Assembly: GCF_046523945.1 (NCBI RefSeq)
Contig: NZ_CP171363.1
Location: 124,001 to 188,000 of the forward strand
Direction: 5' to 3'
Origin: Faucicola mancuniensis
GTDB lineage: Bacteria; Pseudomonadota; Gammaproteobacteria; Pseudomonadales; Moraxellaceae
Length of the DNA: 64,000 bases
A program made the position numbers and the translations under genes. Positions 35,524 through 44,817 of the stretch are shown piece after piece. A model generated the notes under the pieces. It saw nothing but the letters and a program-made list of their open reading frames with translations, did no database searches and had not been told where the DNA came from. The first letter of the stretch is position 1; every line of letters begins with the position of its first letter.

Positions 35524-36778
35524 TGCTTTTCTCTTTGGTTTTGGCGTTGTTAGTTTTGTCTTTGTTTGTGGTCTTGCTATTGTCTTTTTTGCTTTCGCTT
35601 TTTTTTACATCAGATTTTTTCACATCAGATTTTTTTGCGGTATCTTTTTGGGTGGTTTTTGCTACTGTTTCTTTTTTAGTCGTATCCTTTTTCGCTGTTT
35701 CTTTTTTCACCGTATCTTTTTTGGCAGTGGTTTTTGGTTTATCGGATTTTTTATCTGCCGTTTTAGTTGCCGTTGTTTTTTCTGTGGTTTTGCTTGACTG
35801 TTTATTTGCTGTTGGCGTGCTAGCCGTAGCCGTTGATGAAATTTTGACAATTGCCACATCTTGATAGGTTTTTTGTGCTTTGTCCGCTTGATTGGTTGTA
35901 TTTTGTTGGGTTTTTTCAGATTTTGGCAACAACAACCCTACCCCACCAATCGCCACCACAGACAATACCATCGCTGTGGCAATCCAATATTTTTGTAAAT
36001 AATCTACCCAATTATTTTTGGGTTTTGGCGTGGCAAAAATATCATGGTTGATTTTTTGCGTGGTGCTAGATGTCGCTGTGTTTGTTTTGGGCTTACCGCC
36101 AATGTTTAGATGATAATTATCAACAAAAGCTTGTAATTGTTGTAACATCACAGGCATGGGTGCTTGCTTTGCCAAAATTTGCATTTGTTTGTTAGCAGAT
36201 GTTACCGCAAAGGGCTGATAAAACCCAATCGCTTGACAAATAGCAAAGCTGTCGGCTGTTATCAAAGCGTGTTTTTGCAGTTGTAACCATGCCGTCCATG
36301 CTTTATCCGTCAGTAGTTGATGGGATTTGTTTTGCTGATAAAAATCGCTCAATGCTTTCATGGCAAACAGCGTTACCCATTGCCACAACTGCTCTAACGA
36401 TGTCTTTGGCAAGTTGGTTTTTGCCAACAAAAAACCTAATAATAGTTGAGTATTTTTGCCAAAAATTTGCTGAAAATATGTACTTTTCACCTTATCTAAG
36501 GCTTGTAATTTGGCAAAGTCCACGCCATTTTTGATATCAAAATTTGTCAAAATATCATCTTGCAAAACACTGTGAAACGGCTGAAAGGTTTTGTCTTTGC
36601 TAGGTTCAGTGATGTTAAGCAGTTGATAGGCGTTCACGTGCAATAGCGTTGGCAAGGCTTGTCGCACTTGAGACATGGAAAGCTGACAATTATCGGCTAA
36701 AACAGCTGTCATCGGTTCAAGCAAGGCATACCAAAATTGGTTAACAGCCAATGGGTGAAAAATCGAAGTATTTTGCAT
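35513..36778 (-). CDS. Membrane protein with Lys/Thr-rich tail, unknown function
   Basis: 421 residues: a cytoplasmic N-terminal domain (about 1-265) rich in Gln and Leu without recognised motifs, one transmembrane helix (about 272-290, YWIATAMVLSVVAIGGVGLLL) and a low-complexity tail (about 325-421) built of repeats such as KKDTVKKET and KKSDVKKSD. The tail would be periplasmic if the orientation is as usual for such proteins, which might bind cell-wall polymers. This is inference. Co-transcribed with the bL12-like anchor protein. The hydrophobic open frames on the other strand here are shadows of the Lys-rich code. Confidence 0.6.
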   Translation of the reverse strand: MQNTSIFHPLAVNQFWYALLEPMTAVLADNCQLSMSQVRQALPTLLHVNAYQLLNITEPSKDKTFQPFHSVLQDDILTNFDIKNGVDFAKLQALDKVKSTYFQQIFGKNTQLLLGFLLAKTNLPKTSLEQLWQWVTLFAMKALSDFYQQNKSHQLLTDKAWTAWLQLQKHALITADSFAICQAIGFYQPFAVTSANKQMQILAKQAPMPVMLQQLQAFVDNYHLNIGGKPKTNTATSSTTQKINHDIFATPKPKNNWVDYLQKYWIATAMVLSVVAIGGVGLLLPKSEKTQQNTTNQADKAQKTYQDVAIVKISSTATASTPTANKQSSKTTEKTTATKTADKKSDKPKTTAKKDTVKKETAKKDTTKKETVAKTTQKDTAKKSDVKKSDVKKSESKKDNSKTTNKDKTNNAKTKEKSNDK

Positions 36779-37069
36779 AAGGTTAAACTATTGTTGTTAA
36801 TTTTGGCTTAAACATGAATATTTTATACTGAAAAGTAGCATTTTCATATCAAAATATATCGGATATCTGCATTTTATCTGATTTTTTCACATTTTTTTTA
36901 ATTTATTTGTATAAAATATTGAAAAATTCTTGTAAAATAAGTAAAGTTAGCTTTACGAAAAATACAAGTTTTGATTTAATGTTTATAATTGTGTAACAAA
37001 AGTGCTGATGACTATCCATAAACCCATCAGTGATTTTTGATTTTTATCTCCAACAAAAGGAAGACACCC

Positions 37070-40000
37070 ATGACGATGTCAACGATTTTAGCCAATTCTT
37101 TTAAAGTAACGGCACTTGCCAGTGCGTTAGCCCTTGCTGGCTGTGGTGGCGGCGGTGCTGATAACCCAAATGATAGCGTAGCTACTGTAAAAGGACCTTG
37201 GACTGCACAGCCTACATCTGTAACCAATCCTAGCACCAGCACAGATACTACAACTGCTCAAAAACTTGCAAATGTGAAAAATGTACAAGTTGTTAGCGAT
37301 AATTCTTCTTTTTATATGAATAATGGTGAAACTATCACCTTAACTGCCTATGCTCTTGATAACAACAACATAGGCGTTTCTGGTGTGCCTGTCAATCTTC
37401 AAATCCCCACACCATCACAAACTGGTATATTTAGCAGTACACCGCAAAATTTAACGACAGATGAAACTGGCAAAGCGACTATCACACTTGATGTAAAAAG
37501 TCTGTCTACTGAGCAAAAAGATTTTCTAAGAAAGACAGGTTTAAATGTATCTGTTACTGTTGGCGGTGTTACAGCTACAAAAACATTAAAAGGTAGCGAT
37601 GCAAAACCATCTACCACAACAACTAACAATGTTACTACAAATGATTTGGTATTAATTTCTAGTGCATCAACTATTCCTATGGCTGTCGGCAACAAAGTTA
37701 ACGTTACTGCAGTTGCTTTGGATAAAGATAATAATGTCATTGCCAATAAAGCTGTTACTTTCAAATTAACTGATAAATCGGCTGATACAGGCTTATTCCC
37801 TAATGGCTCGTTAACAGCAATCACCAATGAAAAAGGTGAAGCAACGGTTGAGTTTGAAATTAAATCTCTCACTGAAGCGCAAAAATCTTATTTAGCAACG
37901 ACTGGTGTATCGCTTACAGCGGAAGTAGATGGCAAAGCTTTTGATGATAAAATAACAATTAAAGGCGTTGATGCTAGCACAGCAACAACCACCGAAAAAT
38001 TTAATGTTCAGGCTATTAATTTAACTACACCTACGCCTATTTACGACATTAACGTTGGTAATAAAATTACAGTAACTGCTTCTGTATTAAATGATAAAAA
38101 TACTGGTATTGGCGGTGTTCCTGTTGTCTTTGAAATTGAAGACCCTGCAACAACTGGTGTTTATGCTGTATCAAACACAAGCAATGTTATCACCAATGAA
38201 AAAGGCGAGGCAACAATTGAGCTTGAAGTAAAATCTAACGAATTTAAAGACAAATTAATCAAAGGTTTAAAAGTTACTGCAACAGCCCAAAATACAATGG
38301 CTAACACACCTGTAAATAAAACAAATTCTGTAACAATCACAGGTAAAGTAGTGGATACCTCAACAAATACAGCTGATGTCGTATCTAAAGTTGAAAGTGC
38401 CATCTTATCATCGCCTACCACTGAGTTTGATTTAGCTGTTGGTACAAAAATCACTGTAACAGCTTCTGTTGCTGATGCCAATCGTGGTAGCCTTGCTAAT
38501 GTTCCTGTCCAATTCACCTTACCTTCATTAGATAGCACAGGTATTGTTAGCCTATCTAACTCAATAGTTAATACCAATGCTCAAGGTCAAGCAACCATTG
38601 AGCTTGAAGTTAAATCATTAAACCAAACACAACGTGATAATCTAAAAAATGGTTTAATTATCAATGCCTCTGTTCCAAACAGTTCAGTAAAAACTAATAC
38701 TTTAAAACTAACACCAAAAACAACTGCAGAAGAAGACACCGTTAGCTCAATCTCAGTAACGGCTGATAGCACTTCTATTTTGATGGCAAAAGGCACAAAA
38801 GTAAAAGTAACTGCGATTGCCTTGGATACACACTTTGGTGGCTTAAAAGGTAAAACCCTAAACTTCACAATTCCAAATCCAACCTTGACAGGTGTATTTA
38901 ACATTACAGGTTCTTCAGTTGTAACTGATGACAAAGGTGAAGCGACTATTGAATTGGAAGTTAAGTCTGATTTAACACAACCCCAAAAAGATGAATTGGC
39001 TAAAGGTCTAAAAGTTACTGTAACTGAGCCAAACGCAAAAACATCTGGTGAACTGTCATTGACTGGTGAAAAAGTTAGCCAAGAAATTGTAAATGCAGTT
39101 ACTTTAACATCTAATGTACAAAGCATTCCTTTAACTGTTGGTAGCCAATTTACGGTTACTGCAACTGTATCAGATGCCAACAATGGTGGTATTGCTAATG
39201 CACCTGTAACCTTTACTGTTCCATCATTAGCTGATTATGGCGTAGTAAATCTATCAGGTTCAAGTGTAACCACGAATGCTCAAGGTCTAGCAACTATTAC
39301 GCTACAAATTCAATCTTTAACTGATGCTCAAAAAGCCAAGCTAGTGCAAGGCTTTACCATTAAAGCTGCTTCAAATGGTAAAAATGCTCCAGAATTGACT
39401 TTAAAAGCGACAGACAGCCAAAATATTGAAGCATATAAATTATTTATATCACCTTCAAAAACAACGCTAAGAACTTCATCAGATACAACAACGTTGGGTA
39501 TTAAAGTTACCGATGTTAAAGGTGGTATCAAGGCTGGCGTACCTGTTAAATTAGAAATCGTTGATGGTTTAGATAAAGGTATAACTTTTGATAAAACTTC
39601 AAATCTAGTAACAGATACAAATGGCTACGTAGAAGTGAACGTCATTCAAAATAATGTTGGACTTATCTCAAAATTGGACCATACAGCAAGTATCAAAGTC
39701 TTGATTGATGATGGCATTTACAAACCAAGCGAGCAAAGGATAGACCTAAATATTGGTGGTACAACAATTAAAGATGGTTTAGTATCTAAAGCGATTATCA
39801 CCGATAACGACACTGTAACTGTATCTGGTACAGCAGTAGACGGCAACAATAGCCCTATCATCAATGAATCTATCCAGTTAATGGCAAATGGTAATCCTTT
39901 AACTATTGCAAGTGTCAAAACCGACTCACAAGGTAAATTCAGTTTTACCGTGTCAAGCAATCAATTAGGTACATCTACTAATAACGAATACAACCTACAA

Positions 40001-41434
40001 GCCCGTATCACCAATGGTAGTGTAGAATCACAACCGTATACATTAGGCAATATTACCAAAGTAACAGCCAGTGCTTTAAATCTAACAATTACGCAAAATA
40101 GCCAGTCAGTAATTAATAACGAATTGAAAGTAGGTACACCAGCAACCGTTACTGTTGATTTACCTACAACTGTTGCAAATGGCACTATCGTCTATTTGAC
40201 AACCAATAAAGGCACTATTGATGATAATAAAACTCGTGTCTCTGCAGTTGCTACCAATGGACAAGTTAGTTTTAACAACGTTCAATCTACTTCACCGGGT
40301 GAAGCGACTTTGACTGTAGAGTACAATGGTACAAAACAACTTGAAAAAACCATAACCTACATCACGAATGACGTTGCTAAATTATCAACTCAAGTTACCA
40401 ATTCAACCGTAAGTATCAATGGTGTAACGACTGTTATTGCAACTGTAAGAGATAGCAATGATGCACCTGTCAAAAATGCGTTGGTTGAGTTCTCTACCAC
40501 TCAAGATTCCTCTGGCGGCAGATTGTCTTCTAGTACCGCATTGACTGATGCTGCTGGTAACGCAACCGTAACTTATTATGCAGGTCAAACATCTACCCCT
40601 ATCAACGGTGTAACAATCCAATCAACTGTAAAATCGGTCAAATTGGGTAATGAATACCTAGCAGTAAATAACATTCAAACACAACGCACTTCATTTACAG
40701 TACAAAGCCTATCGGCTTGGATTGGCTTTGGCTTTGCTGATAGGGTATCATCAAGTGAAAATGCGATTTATTATACCAGAAATGGCTCTATCTTCATTAA
40801 CAACAGTATCGGTCAACCAGCTGCTAACCAAGAAGTTTCTATCGCTATCTTGCCAAAAACCTATGGCATTGGCTTATGGAAATTTATTCCTAGCGTACCA
40901 GCCGTACCAGCAACTACAGATAAGAATGGCAATGTAATATCACCTGCTGTAGCTGAAAAACCTGCTAAATGGATAAGACAAGTCTTTTACCTTGATAATG
41001 GTAATGCAAAAGATAAAGATGGTATGTATAATTGTCAATCAGAAGATGTCAATAGCAACACTATCTTAGATGCTGGGGAAGATTACAATGGCGATAATCA
41101 GTTAACACCATTAAACCCTATTACCGTCTTGGATGCAAATGGTACAGCCATCTCAAGCACCCAAACTGTAAAAACAGATGCCACTGGTAAATTAGATTTC
41201 ACTATCCGTTATGGTAAAGAGTATGCTAATTGGATGACAGCTACTGTACGAGTAACCACAAAAGTAGATGGTAGTGAGTTCTCACAAACTCGTGATATTA
41301 CATTACCTGTACTTGATACAGATGTTACTACTCAAGATAGTAATCATATCCGTCCAAATACGATTAGCCCTTTTGGCACACTAATGAAAGAATCAATGAA
41401 TAACCATTGTTCATTTATTGAAAATGACAACTAA
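37070..41434 (+). CDS. Large Ig-like repeat surface lipoprotein
   Basis: 1454 residues. The signal peptide ends in LAGC (C25), followed by GGGGADN, so it should be lipidated. About ten Ig-like (Big_1/invasin-type) repeats of about 100 residues follow at roughly residues 72-1215. Each has IxVTAxVLD...GVPVxF near its start and a TNEKGEATIELEVKS motif near its middle. The first six are alike, the last four diverged. The C-terminal 240 residues are unique and include a calcium-loop-like segment DVNSNTILDAGED near 1325 and two cysteines. This is the adhesin/invasin-like layout, but no translocation barrel is present. The ATG at 37070 follows AAAAGGAAG. The frame opens at a TTG 11 codons earlier. 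Confidence 0.85.
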   Translation: MTMSTILANSFKVTALASALALAGCGGGGADNPNDSVATVKGPWTAQPTSVTNPSTSTDTTTAQKLANVKNVQVVSDNSSFYMNNGETITLTAYALDNNNIGVSGVPVNLQIPTPSQTGIFSSTPQNLTTDETGKATITLDVKSLSTEQKDFLRKTGLNVSVTVGGVTATKTLKGSDAKPSTTTTNNVTTNDLVLISSASTIPMAVGNKVNVTAVALDKDNNVIANKAVTFKLTDKSADTGLFPNGSLTAITNEKGEATVEFEIKSLTEAQKSYLATTGVSLTAEVDGKAFDDKITIKGVDASTATTTEKFNVQAINLTTPTPIYDINVGNKITVTASVLNDKNTGIGGVPVVFEIEDPATTGVYAVSNTSNVITNEKGEATIELEVKSNEFKDKLIKGLKVTATAQNTMANTPVNKTNSVTITGKVVDTSTNTADVVSKVESAILSSPTTEFDLAVGTKITVTASVADANRGSLANVPVQFTLPSLDSTGIVSLSNSIVNTNAQGQATIELEVKSLNQTQRDNLKNGLIINASVPNSSVKTNTLKLTPKTTAEEDTVSSISVTADSTSILMAKGTKVKVTAIALDTHFGGLKGKTLNFTIPNPTLTGVFNITGSSVVTDDKGEATIELEVKSDLTQPQKDELAKGLKVTVTEPNAKTSGELSLTGEKVSQEIVNAVTLTSNVQSIPLTVGSQFTVTATVSDANNGGIANAPVTFTVPSLADYGVVNLSGSSVTTNAQGLATITLQIQSLTDAQKAKLVQGFTIKAASNGKNAPELTLKATDSQNIEAYKLFISPSKTTLRTSSDTTTLGIKVTDVKGGIKAGVPVKLEIVDGLDKGITFDKTSNLVTDTNGYVEVNVIQNNVGLISKLDHTASIKVLIDDGIYKPSEQRIDLNIGGTTIKDGLVSKAIITDNDTVTVSGTAVDGNNSPIINESIQLMANGNPLTIASVKTDSQGKFSFTVSSNQLGTSTNNEYNLQARITNGSVESQPYTLGNITKVTASALNLTITQNSQSVINNELKVGTPATVTVDLPTTVANGTIVYLTTNKGTIDDNKTRVSAVATNGQVSFNNVQSTSPGEATLTVEYNGTKQLEKTITYITNDVAKLSTQVTNSTVSINGVTTVIATVRDSNDAPVKNALVEFSTTQDSSGGRLSSSTALTDAAGNATVTYYAGQTSTPINGVTIQSTVKSVKLGNEYLAVNNIQTQRTSFTVQSLSAWIGFGFADRVSSSENAIYYTRNGSIFINNSIGQPAANQEVSIAILPKTYGIGLWKFIPSVPAVPATTDKNGNVISPAVAEKPAKWIRQVFYLDNGNAKDKDGMYNCQSEDVNSNTILDAGEDYNGDNQLTPLNPITVLDANGTAISSTQTVKTDATGKLDFTIRYGKEYANWMTATVRVTTKVDGSEFSQTRDITLPVLDTDVTTQDSNHIRPNTISPFGTLMKESMNNHCSFIENDN

Positions 41435-41449
41435 TTTACTATCAACAAT

Positions 41450-41482
41450 AAAAAACCCCTTACTAAATGTAGGGGGTTTTTA
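41450..41482 (+). terminator. Terminator of the Ig-like gene
   Basis: AAAACCCCTTAC and GTAGGGGGTTTT pair around TAAAT with one wobble, followed by TTTTT. Confidence 0.85.
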
Positions 41483-41556
41483 CTACATGGTAACATCATG
41501 ATTGCTAATCTACTTCAACTCAAAAAAAATCAACGCAACAATCAAAGGATAAAAAA

Positions 41557-42657
41557 ATGTCAAATTTTGATGCGACCAAACCAGATATTCGCCTATGGGC
41601 AGACCTTGTCAAAACCCTTGTGCCTTATGTACCGGGGGAACAGCCCAAACACAACAATCTGTGTAAATTGAACACCAATGAAAACCCATTTCCGCCATCG
41701 CCCAAAGTTGCCGAAGCCATTCAAGCCGAAATCGCCAATCAAGCGGATAATTTACGCTTTTATCCTGCACCAGAATCGGATAAATTGCGTGAGGTCATGG
41801 CTCAAACTTATAGCGTAAATCCAAACCAAATTTTTGTTGGTAATGGCTCGGACGAAGTGTTGGCACATATTTTTGCTTGTTTTTTTGTGAAAAATTTGCC
41901 TGTTTTGACACCTGATATCGGTTACAGTTTTTATCCTGTGTATGCCGATACCTTTGGCGTTGATTTGCAAATGATTGATTTATCTAAAGATTTCAGCATT
42001 AATATTGATGATTATCATCAAGACTGTGCAGGCATTATTTTTGCCAATCCCAATGCACCGACTGGCATTTTGTTGGAATTGGACAAGATTGAAAGCTTGT
42101 TAAAAAATCATCGCAATGCGGTGGTGGTCGTTGATGAAGCCTACATTGACTTTGCGGAAAATAAAAGCTCTGCGGTCAGTTTGATTGAAAAATATGATAA
42201 CCTTGTGGTAACGCAAACTTTTTCAAAATCTCGCTCGCTTGCGGGTTTGCGTGTCGGTATGGCATTTGCCAATCCGTCTTTGATTGAAGCGTTAAACCGC
42301 TACAAAAACAGTTTTAACAGTTATCCGCTTGATAAATTAGCACAAGTTGGGGCAGTGGCAAGTTTGCAAGATGTGGATTATTTTAACGATTGTTGTCAAA
42401 AAGTGATTGCATTACGCCAAAATTTAGTCAATGATTTACAAAATTTGGGTTTTGAGATTTTACCATCGCAAGCGAATTTTATTTTTGCCAAACCGCCTGT
42501 AGCGATGGGTGAAACCAAACAAGTTTTTGAAAAATTGCGTGAGCAAGGTGTGATTGTTCGTCATTTTAACAAGCCAAAAATTAGCGATTATCTGCGGATT
42601 ACCATTGGTACACAAAAGCAAAATCAACGTCTGGTTGAGTGTTTAAGAAGCCTTTAA
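41557..42657 (+). CDS. hisC: Histidinol-phosphate aminotransferase
   Basis: 366-residue PLP enzyme of fold type I that converts imidazole-acetol phosphate to histidinol phosphate using glutamate. KLNTNENPFPPSP near residue 33, GNGSDEVL at about 95 and the lysine of TFSKSRSLAGLRVG at about 223 (Schiff base) fit HisC. Paralogues of HisC can also act on aromatic amino acids, so histidine synthesis is likely but not proven. No other his gene is adjacent. Confidence 0.9.
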   Translation: MSNFDATKPDIRLWADLVKTLVPYVPGEQPKHNNLCKLNTNENPFPPSPKVAEAIQAEIANQADNLRFYPAPESDKLREVMAQTYSVNPNQIFVGNGSDEVLAHIFACFFVKNLPVLTPDIGYSFYPVYADTFGVDLQMIDLSKDFSINIDDYHQDCAGIIFANPNAPTGILLELDKIESLLKNHRNAVVVVDEAYIDFAENKSSAVSLIEKYDNLVVTQTFSKSRSLAGLRVGMAFANPSLIEALNRYKNSFNSYPLDKLAQVGAVASLQDVDYFNDCCQKVIALRQNLVNDLQNLGFEILPSQANFIFAKPPVAMGETKQVFEKLREQGVIVRHFNKPKISDYLRITIGTQKQNQRLVECLRSL

Positions 42658-42676
42658 ATCACATTTAGAGTTGAAA

Positions 42677-42910
42677 ATGACAAATGAAATGCTAAACAAT
42701 GCTTTTTTTCAATTAAATGAAATTCGTCAAAACCAAAATTTACTTGAAAATTATCGTTACCAAATCGGTTCAATTACCAGCAAGCAAAATGATAGACTTA
42801 TGTTAAATATTGCTTTATATAACGATTTTCAGTTAAGCGATTATCCGATTGCCAAATTTTTGTTTGACCAAGAACTGCTGTGGCGAAAAGATGATACCGC
42901 CCCAAGATAA
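42677..42910 (+). CDS. Small protein of unknown function
   Basis: 77 residues starting at ATG 42677, 19 nt after hisC (the frame also opens with a TTG at 42671). Sequence such as MTNEMLNNAFFQLNEIRQ and IALYNDFQLSDYPIAKFLF is helical and acidic, with no family that I can name. The end overlaps the 32-codon frame at 42891 and the two may be halves of one frameshifted gene. It opens the accessory patch after hisC. Confidence 0.4.
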   Translation: MTNEMLNNAFFQLNEIRQNQNLLENYRYQIGSITSKQNDRLMLNIALYNDFQLSDYPIAKFLFDQELLWRKDDTAPR

Positions 42911-42989
42911 TTATCAACCAAGCGATTTTGATGAATGGCGTGAAAATAAACGCCATTATTTTGAAGGGTTCGAGTTAAAAAATGACTGA
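42891..42989 (+). CDS. 32-residue ORF, possible remnant
   Basis: A short frame (MIPPQDNYQPSDFDEW and so on, ending KND) whose stop overlaps the next ATG in ATGACTGA. It has no binding site of its own that I can see. It may be the frameshifted tail of the preceding gene or the remnant of a toxin paired with the following antitoxin. Confidence 0.25.
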   Translation: MIPPQDNYQPSDFDEWRENKRHYFEGFELKND

Positions 42990-43179
42990 TGATTTAACCA
43001 AATATATTGAAGCTCGTAAACAACGTAGCCCAAGTTTCGCCGAAAATTATGATACAGGTTACAAAGAATTTGAGTACAATGCACTTTTAAAACAAGCACG
43101 TCTTGAAGCAGGATTAACACAAGACAACATGGCAAAACGACTGGACACCAAAAAAAGTGCGATTTCTCGTATAATTTAA
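42982..43179 (+). pseudogene. Truncated XRE-family antitoxin
   Basis: The visible 65 residues start MTDDLTKYIEARKQRSPSF and contain the first part of a helix-turn-helix, ARLEAGLTQDNMAKRL and then KKSAISRI, where such proteins usually continue with ENH. The frame ends two residues later at the left edge of the TnpB element (about 43173). The expected continuation is not found on the right side of that element, so the gene has lost its 3' part. Confidence 0.55.
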
Positions 43180-43316
43180 CTTCATTTAAATAACAGAAAA
43201 CCACGGAAAATACTTGTAAAAATTTCCATATTTTGACATGATAAATAATCATTACCAAATCATCAATTATTGAATGAAATACAAAATATCCGAAATTGCA
43301 GGACAAATAAACCACC

Positions 43317-44600
43317 ATGTACTTAACCCACACAATCCGCATTAAGATGGCACACAAGCATTACAAAATGCTTGATAACTATGCGTTTTTGTGCAAAAAC
43401 TTATTCAATGTGGCAACCTATCACAATAGACAAGCAGTTATCACCAATAATAAAACACCAACCGCCTTCAATCTCATCAATCAATTAACCAAAACTAAAC
43501 AACAAGATTACAAAGCCATTCCTGCCAAAGTTGCACAGCAAGTCATTAAACAGGTTTACCAAAACTTTAGGTCTTTTTGGGCGGTTATTAAAGCCTATCA
43601 TAAAGATAAATCCAAATTTTTAGGTCGTCCTAAATTACCAAAATATTTAGACAAAACCAAAGGGCGAGCCAATATTATTTTTACCAAACAAGCGATTTCT
43701 AAGCGTGATTTACAAAAAGGCATTTTAACCCTTTCAAGCTATTTTGATACGCCCTTGTCTTTTGATTTGGGTAAATTAAAAACTATTGTTACTTATGATA
43801 ATTTGCAAGAAGTTAGAGTCGTTAAAATTGCTAATGGCTATGACATCAAAATCACTTATAAAACAGATGAACCAATACTCAAACCCAACAATGGGCGATA
43901 CTTAGCGGTTGATTTAGGTTTAAATAATCTTCTAACAGCTGTAAGCAATACAAACAATACGCCTTTTATTGTTACAGGTAAAACGGTAAAATCTGTTAAT
44001 CAATTTTTTAATAAAATCAAAGCTAAACTACAAAGCCAAAAAGATAGATTATTTAATATTGCAAAACAAAATAACCAAACCATGCCACAAATTTCTTTTA
44101 TCAACAAACAATTAAACAGATTATCTTTAAAAAGAAATAATCAGATTAATGATTACTTACACAAAGCAAGCTATTATCTTATCAACCACGCAGTTGCCAA
44201 TAAGATAACAACAATTGTTATCGGTCATAATCAAGATTGGAAACAAGGGATAAATATTGGTAAAAGAAACAATCAAAGTTTTGTCAGTGTGCCTTTTGCA
44301 AGATTGGTACAAATGGTACAGTATAAAGCTAAATTACAAGGCATTGATGTGATTGTTACTGAAGAAAGTTATACAAGTAAATGTAGCTTTCTTGATAACG
44401 AGCCAATTCAAAAACACGCCAATTATCAAGGCAAACGCATCAAACGTGGGCTTTTTAAATCAAGCAATAACACACTTATCAATGCTGATGTCAATGGTGC
44501 TTACAATATTTTAAGAAAAGTAATTGGGAAGTTTGATTACGACCCAATAGTGGTGTGTAGTACGCCAAAGATGATTAACCCTTTAAAGGCTAATCCTTGA
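43317..44600 (+). CDS. tnpB: TnpB RNA-guided endonuclease
   Basis: 427 residues. RuvC-I is YLAVDLGLNN with D199. RuvC-III is INADVNGAYNIL with D391. The usual RuvC-II glutamate motif (in the form VxEDL) is replaced by IVIGHNQDWKQ at 300-309. A glutamate pair in VTEESYTSKCSFLD (E349, E350) precedes the region where the zinc ribbon would be, and only one cysteine remains there (C356). This ESYTSK group is widespread, and a moved catalytic glutamate has been proposed for such TnpB branches. TnpB proteins cut DNA with a guide RNA made from the 3' end of the element. Confidence 0.88.
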   Translation: MYLTHTIRIKMAHKHYKMLDNYAFLCKNLFNVATYHNRQAVITNNKTPTAFNLINQLTKTKQQDYKAIPAKVAQQVIKQVYQNFRSFWAVIKAYHKDKSKFLGRPKLPKYLDKTKGRANIIFTKQAISKRDLQKGILTLSSYFDTPLSFDLGKLKTIVTYDNLQEVRVVKIANGYDIKITYKTDEPILKPNNGRYLAVDLGLNNLLTAVSNTNNTPFIVTGKTVKSVNQFFNKIKAKLQSQKDRLFNIAKQNNQTMPQISFINKQLNRLSLKRNNQINDYLHKASYYLINHAVANKITTIVIGHNQDWKQGINIGKRNNQSFVSVPFARLVQMVQYKAKLQGIDVIVTEESYTSKCSFLDNEPIQKHANYQGKRIKRGLFKSSNNTLINADVNGAYNILRKVIGKFDYDPIVVCSTPKMINPLKANP

Positions 44601-44635
44601 ATTTAAATTTCCGTATTTTTCCGTGGAATTTGGAA
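44480..44635 (+). ncRNA. Predicted guide (omega) RNA region of the TnpB element
   Basis: In characterised TnpB elements the guide RNA covers the 3' end of tnpB and runs to the right end of the element. Here the hairpin-prone ATTTAAATTTCCG...CCGTGGAATT lies just after the tnpB stop. The boundaries are a guess from family knowledge. Confidence 0.3.
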
Positions 44636-44817
44636 CTATAATATGAACGAAATCAACCAAATACAATATTATTTAAAATGCCAAAATGTAGAAACAGGCG
44701 AAGTCATCACTTACCGATTTGGCAATGAAGCCGATTTGATAAGTTTTTCACAACATTTTTTTGAATATAACTTATCAATCATAGACAGCCACATTGTTTT
44801 TTATGACGCACCTTTGC

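Larger units (their letters stand above)
43190..44640 (+). mobile_element. IS200/IS605-superfamily element carrying only tnpB
   Basis: Ends are inferred. CCACGGAAAATAC at 43201-43213 and its inverse GTATTTTTCCGTGG at 44613-44626 (one extra base) are near the edges, and other short inverted repeats sit close by (AAATTTCCG region at right). No tnpA (tyrosine transposase) is present, as in many IS1341-type elements, so mobility would need a helper. Exact boundaries are uncertain by about 20 nt. Confidence 0.6.

Noticed and set aside
35560..35720. Direct repeats in DNA as a variable-number tandem repeat
   Set aside because: The repeats encode KKSDVKKSD-like residues with several silent changes and are part of a coding tail. 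Variation may occur but is not shown.
35495..35864. Open frames on the plus strand rich in Phe, Val, Leu and Ser
   Set aside because: They are the antisense of the Lys/Thr-rich tail of the 35513-36778 gene. Hydrophobic shadows are expected there.
42677..42989. Unknown ORF pair as a toxin of the XRE antitoxin
   Set aside because: Position would fit, but neither ORF resembles RelE, HigB or another toxin family. I leave the function open.
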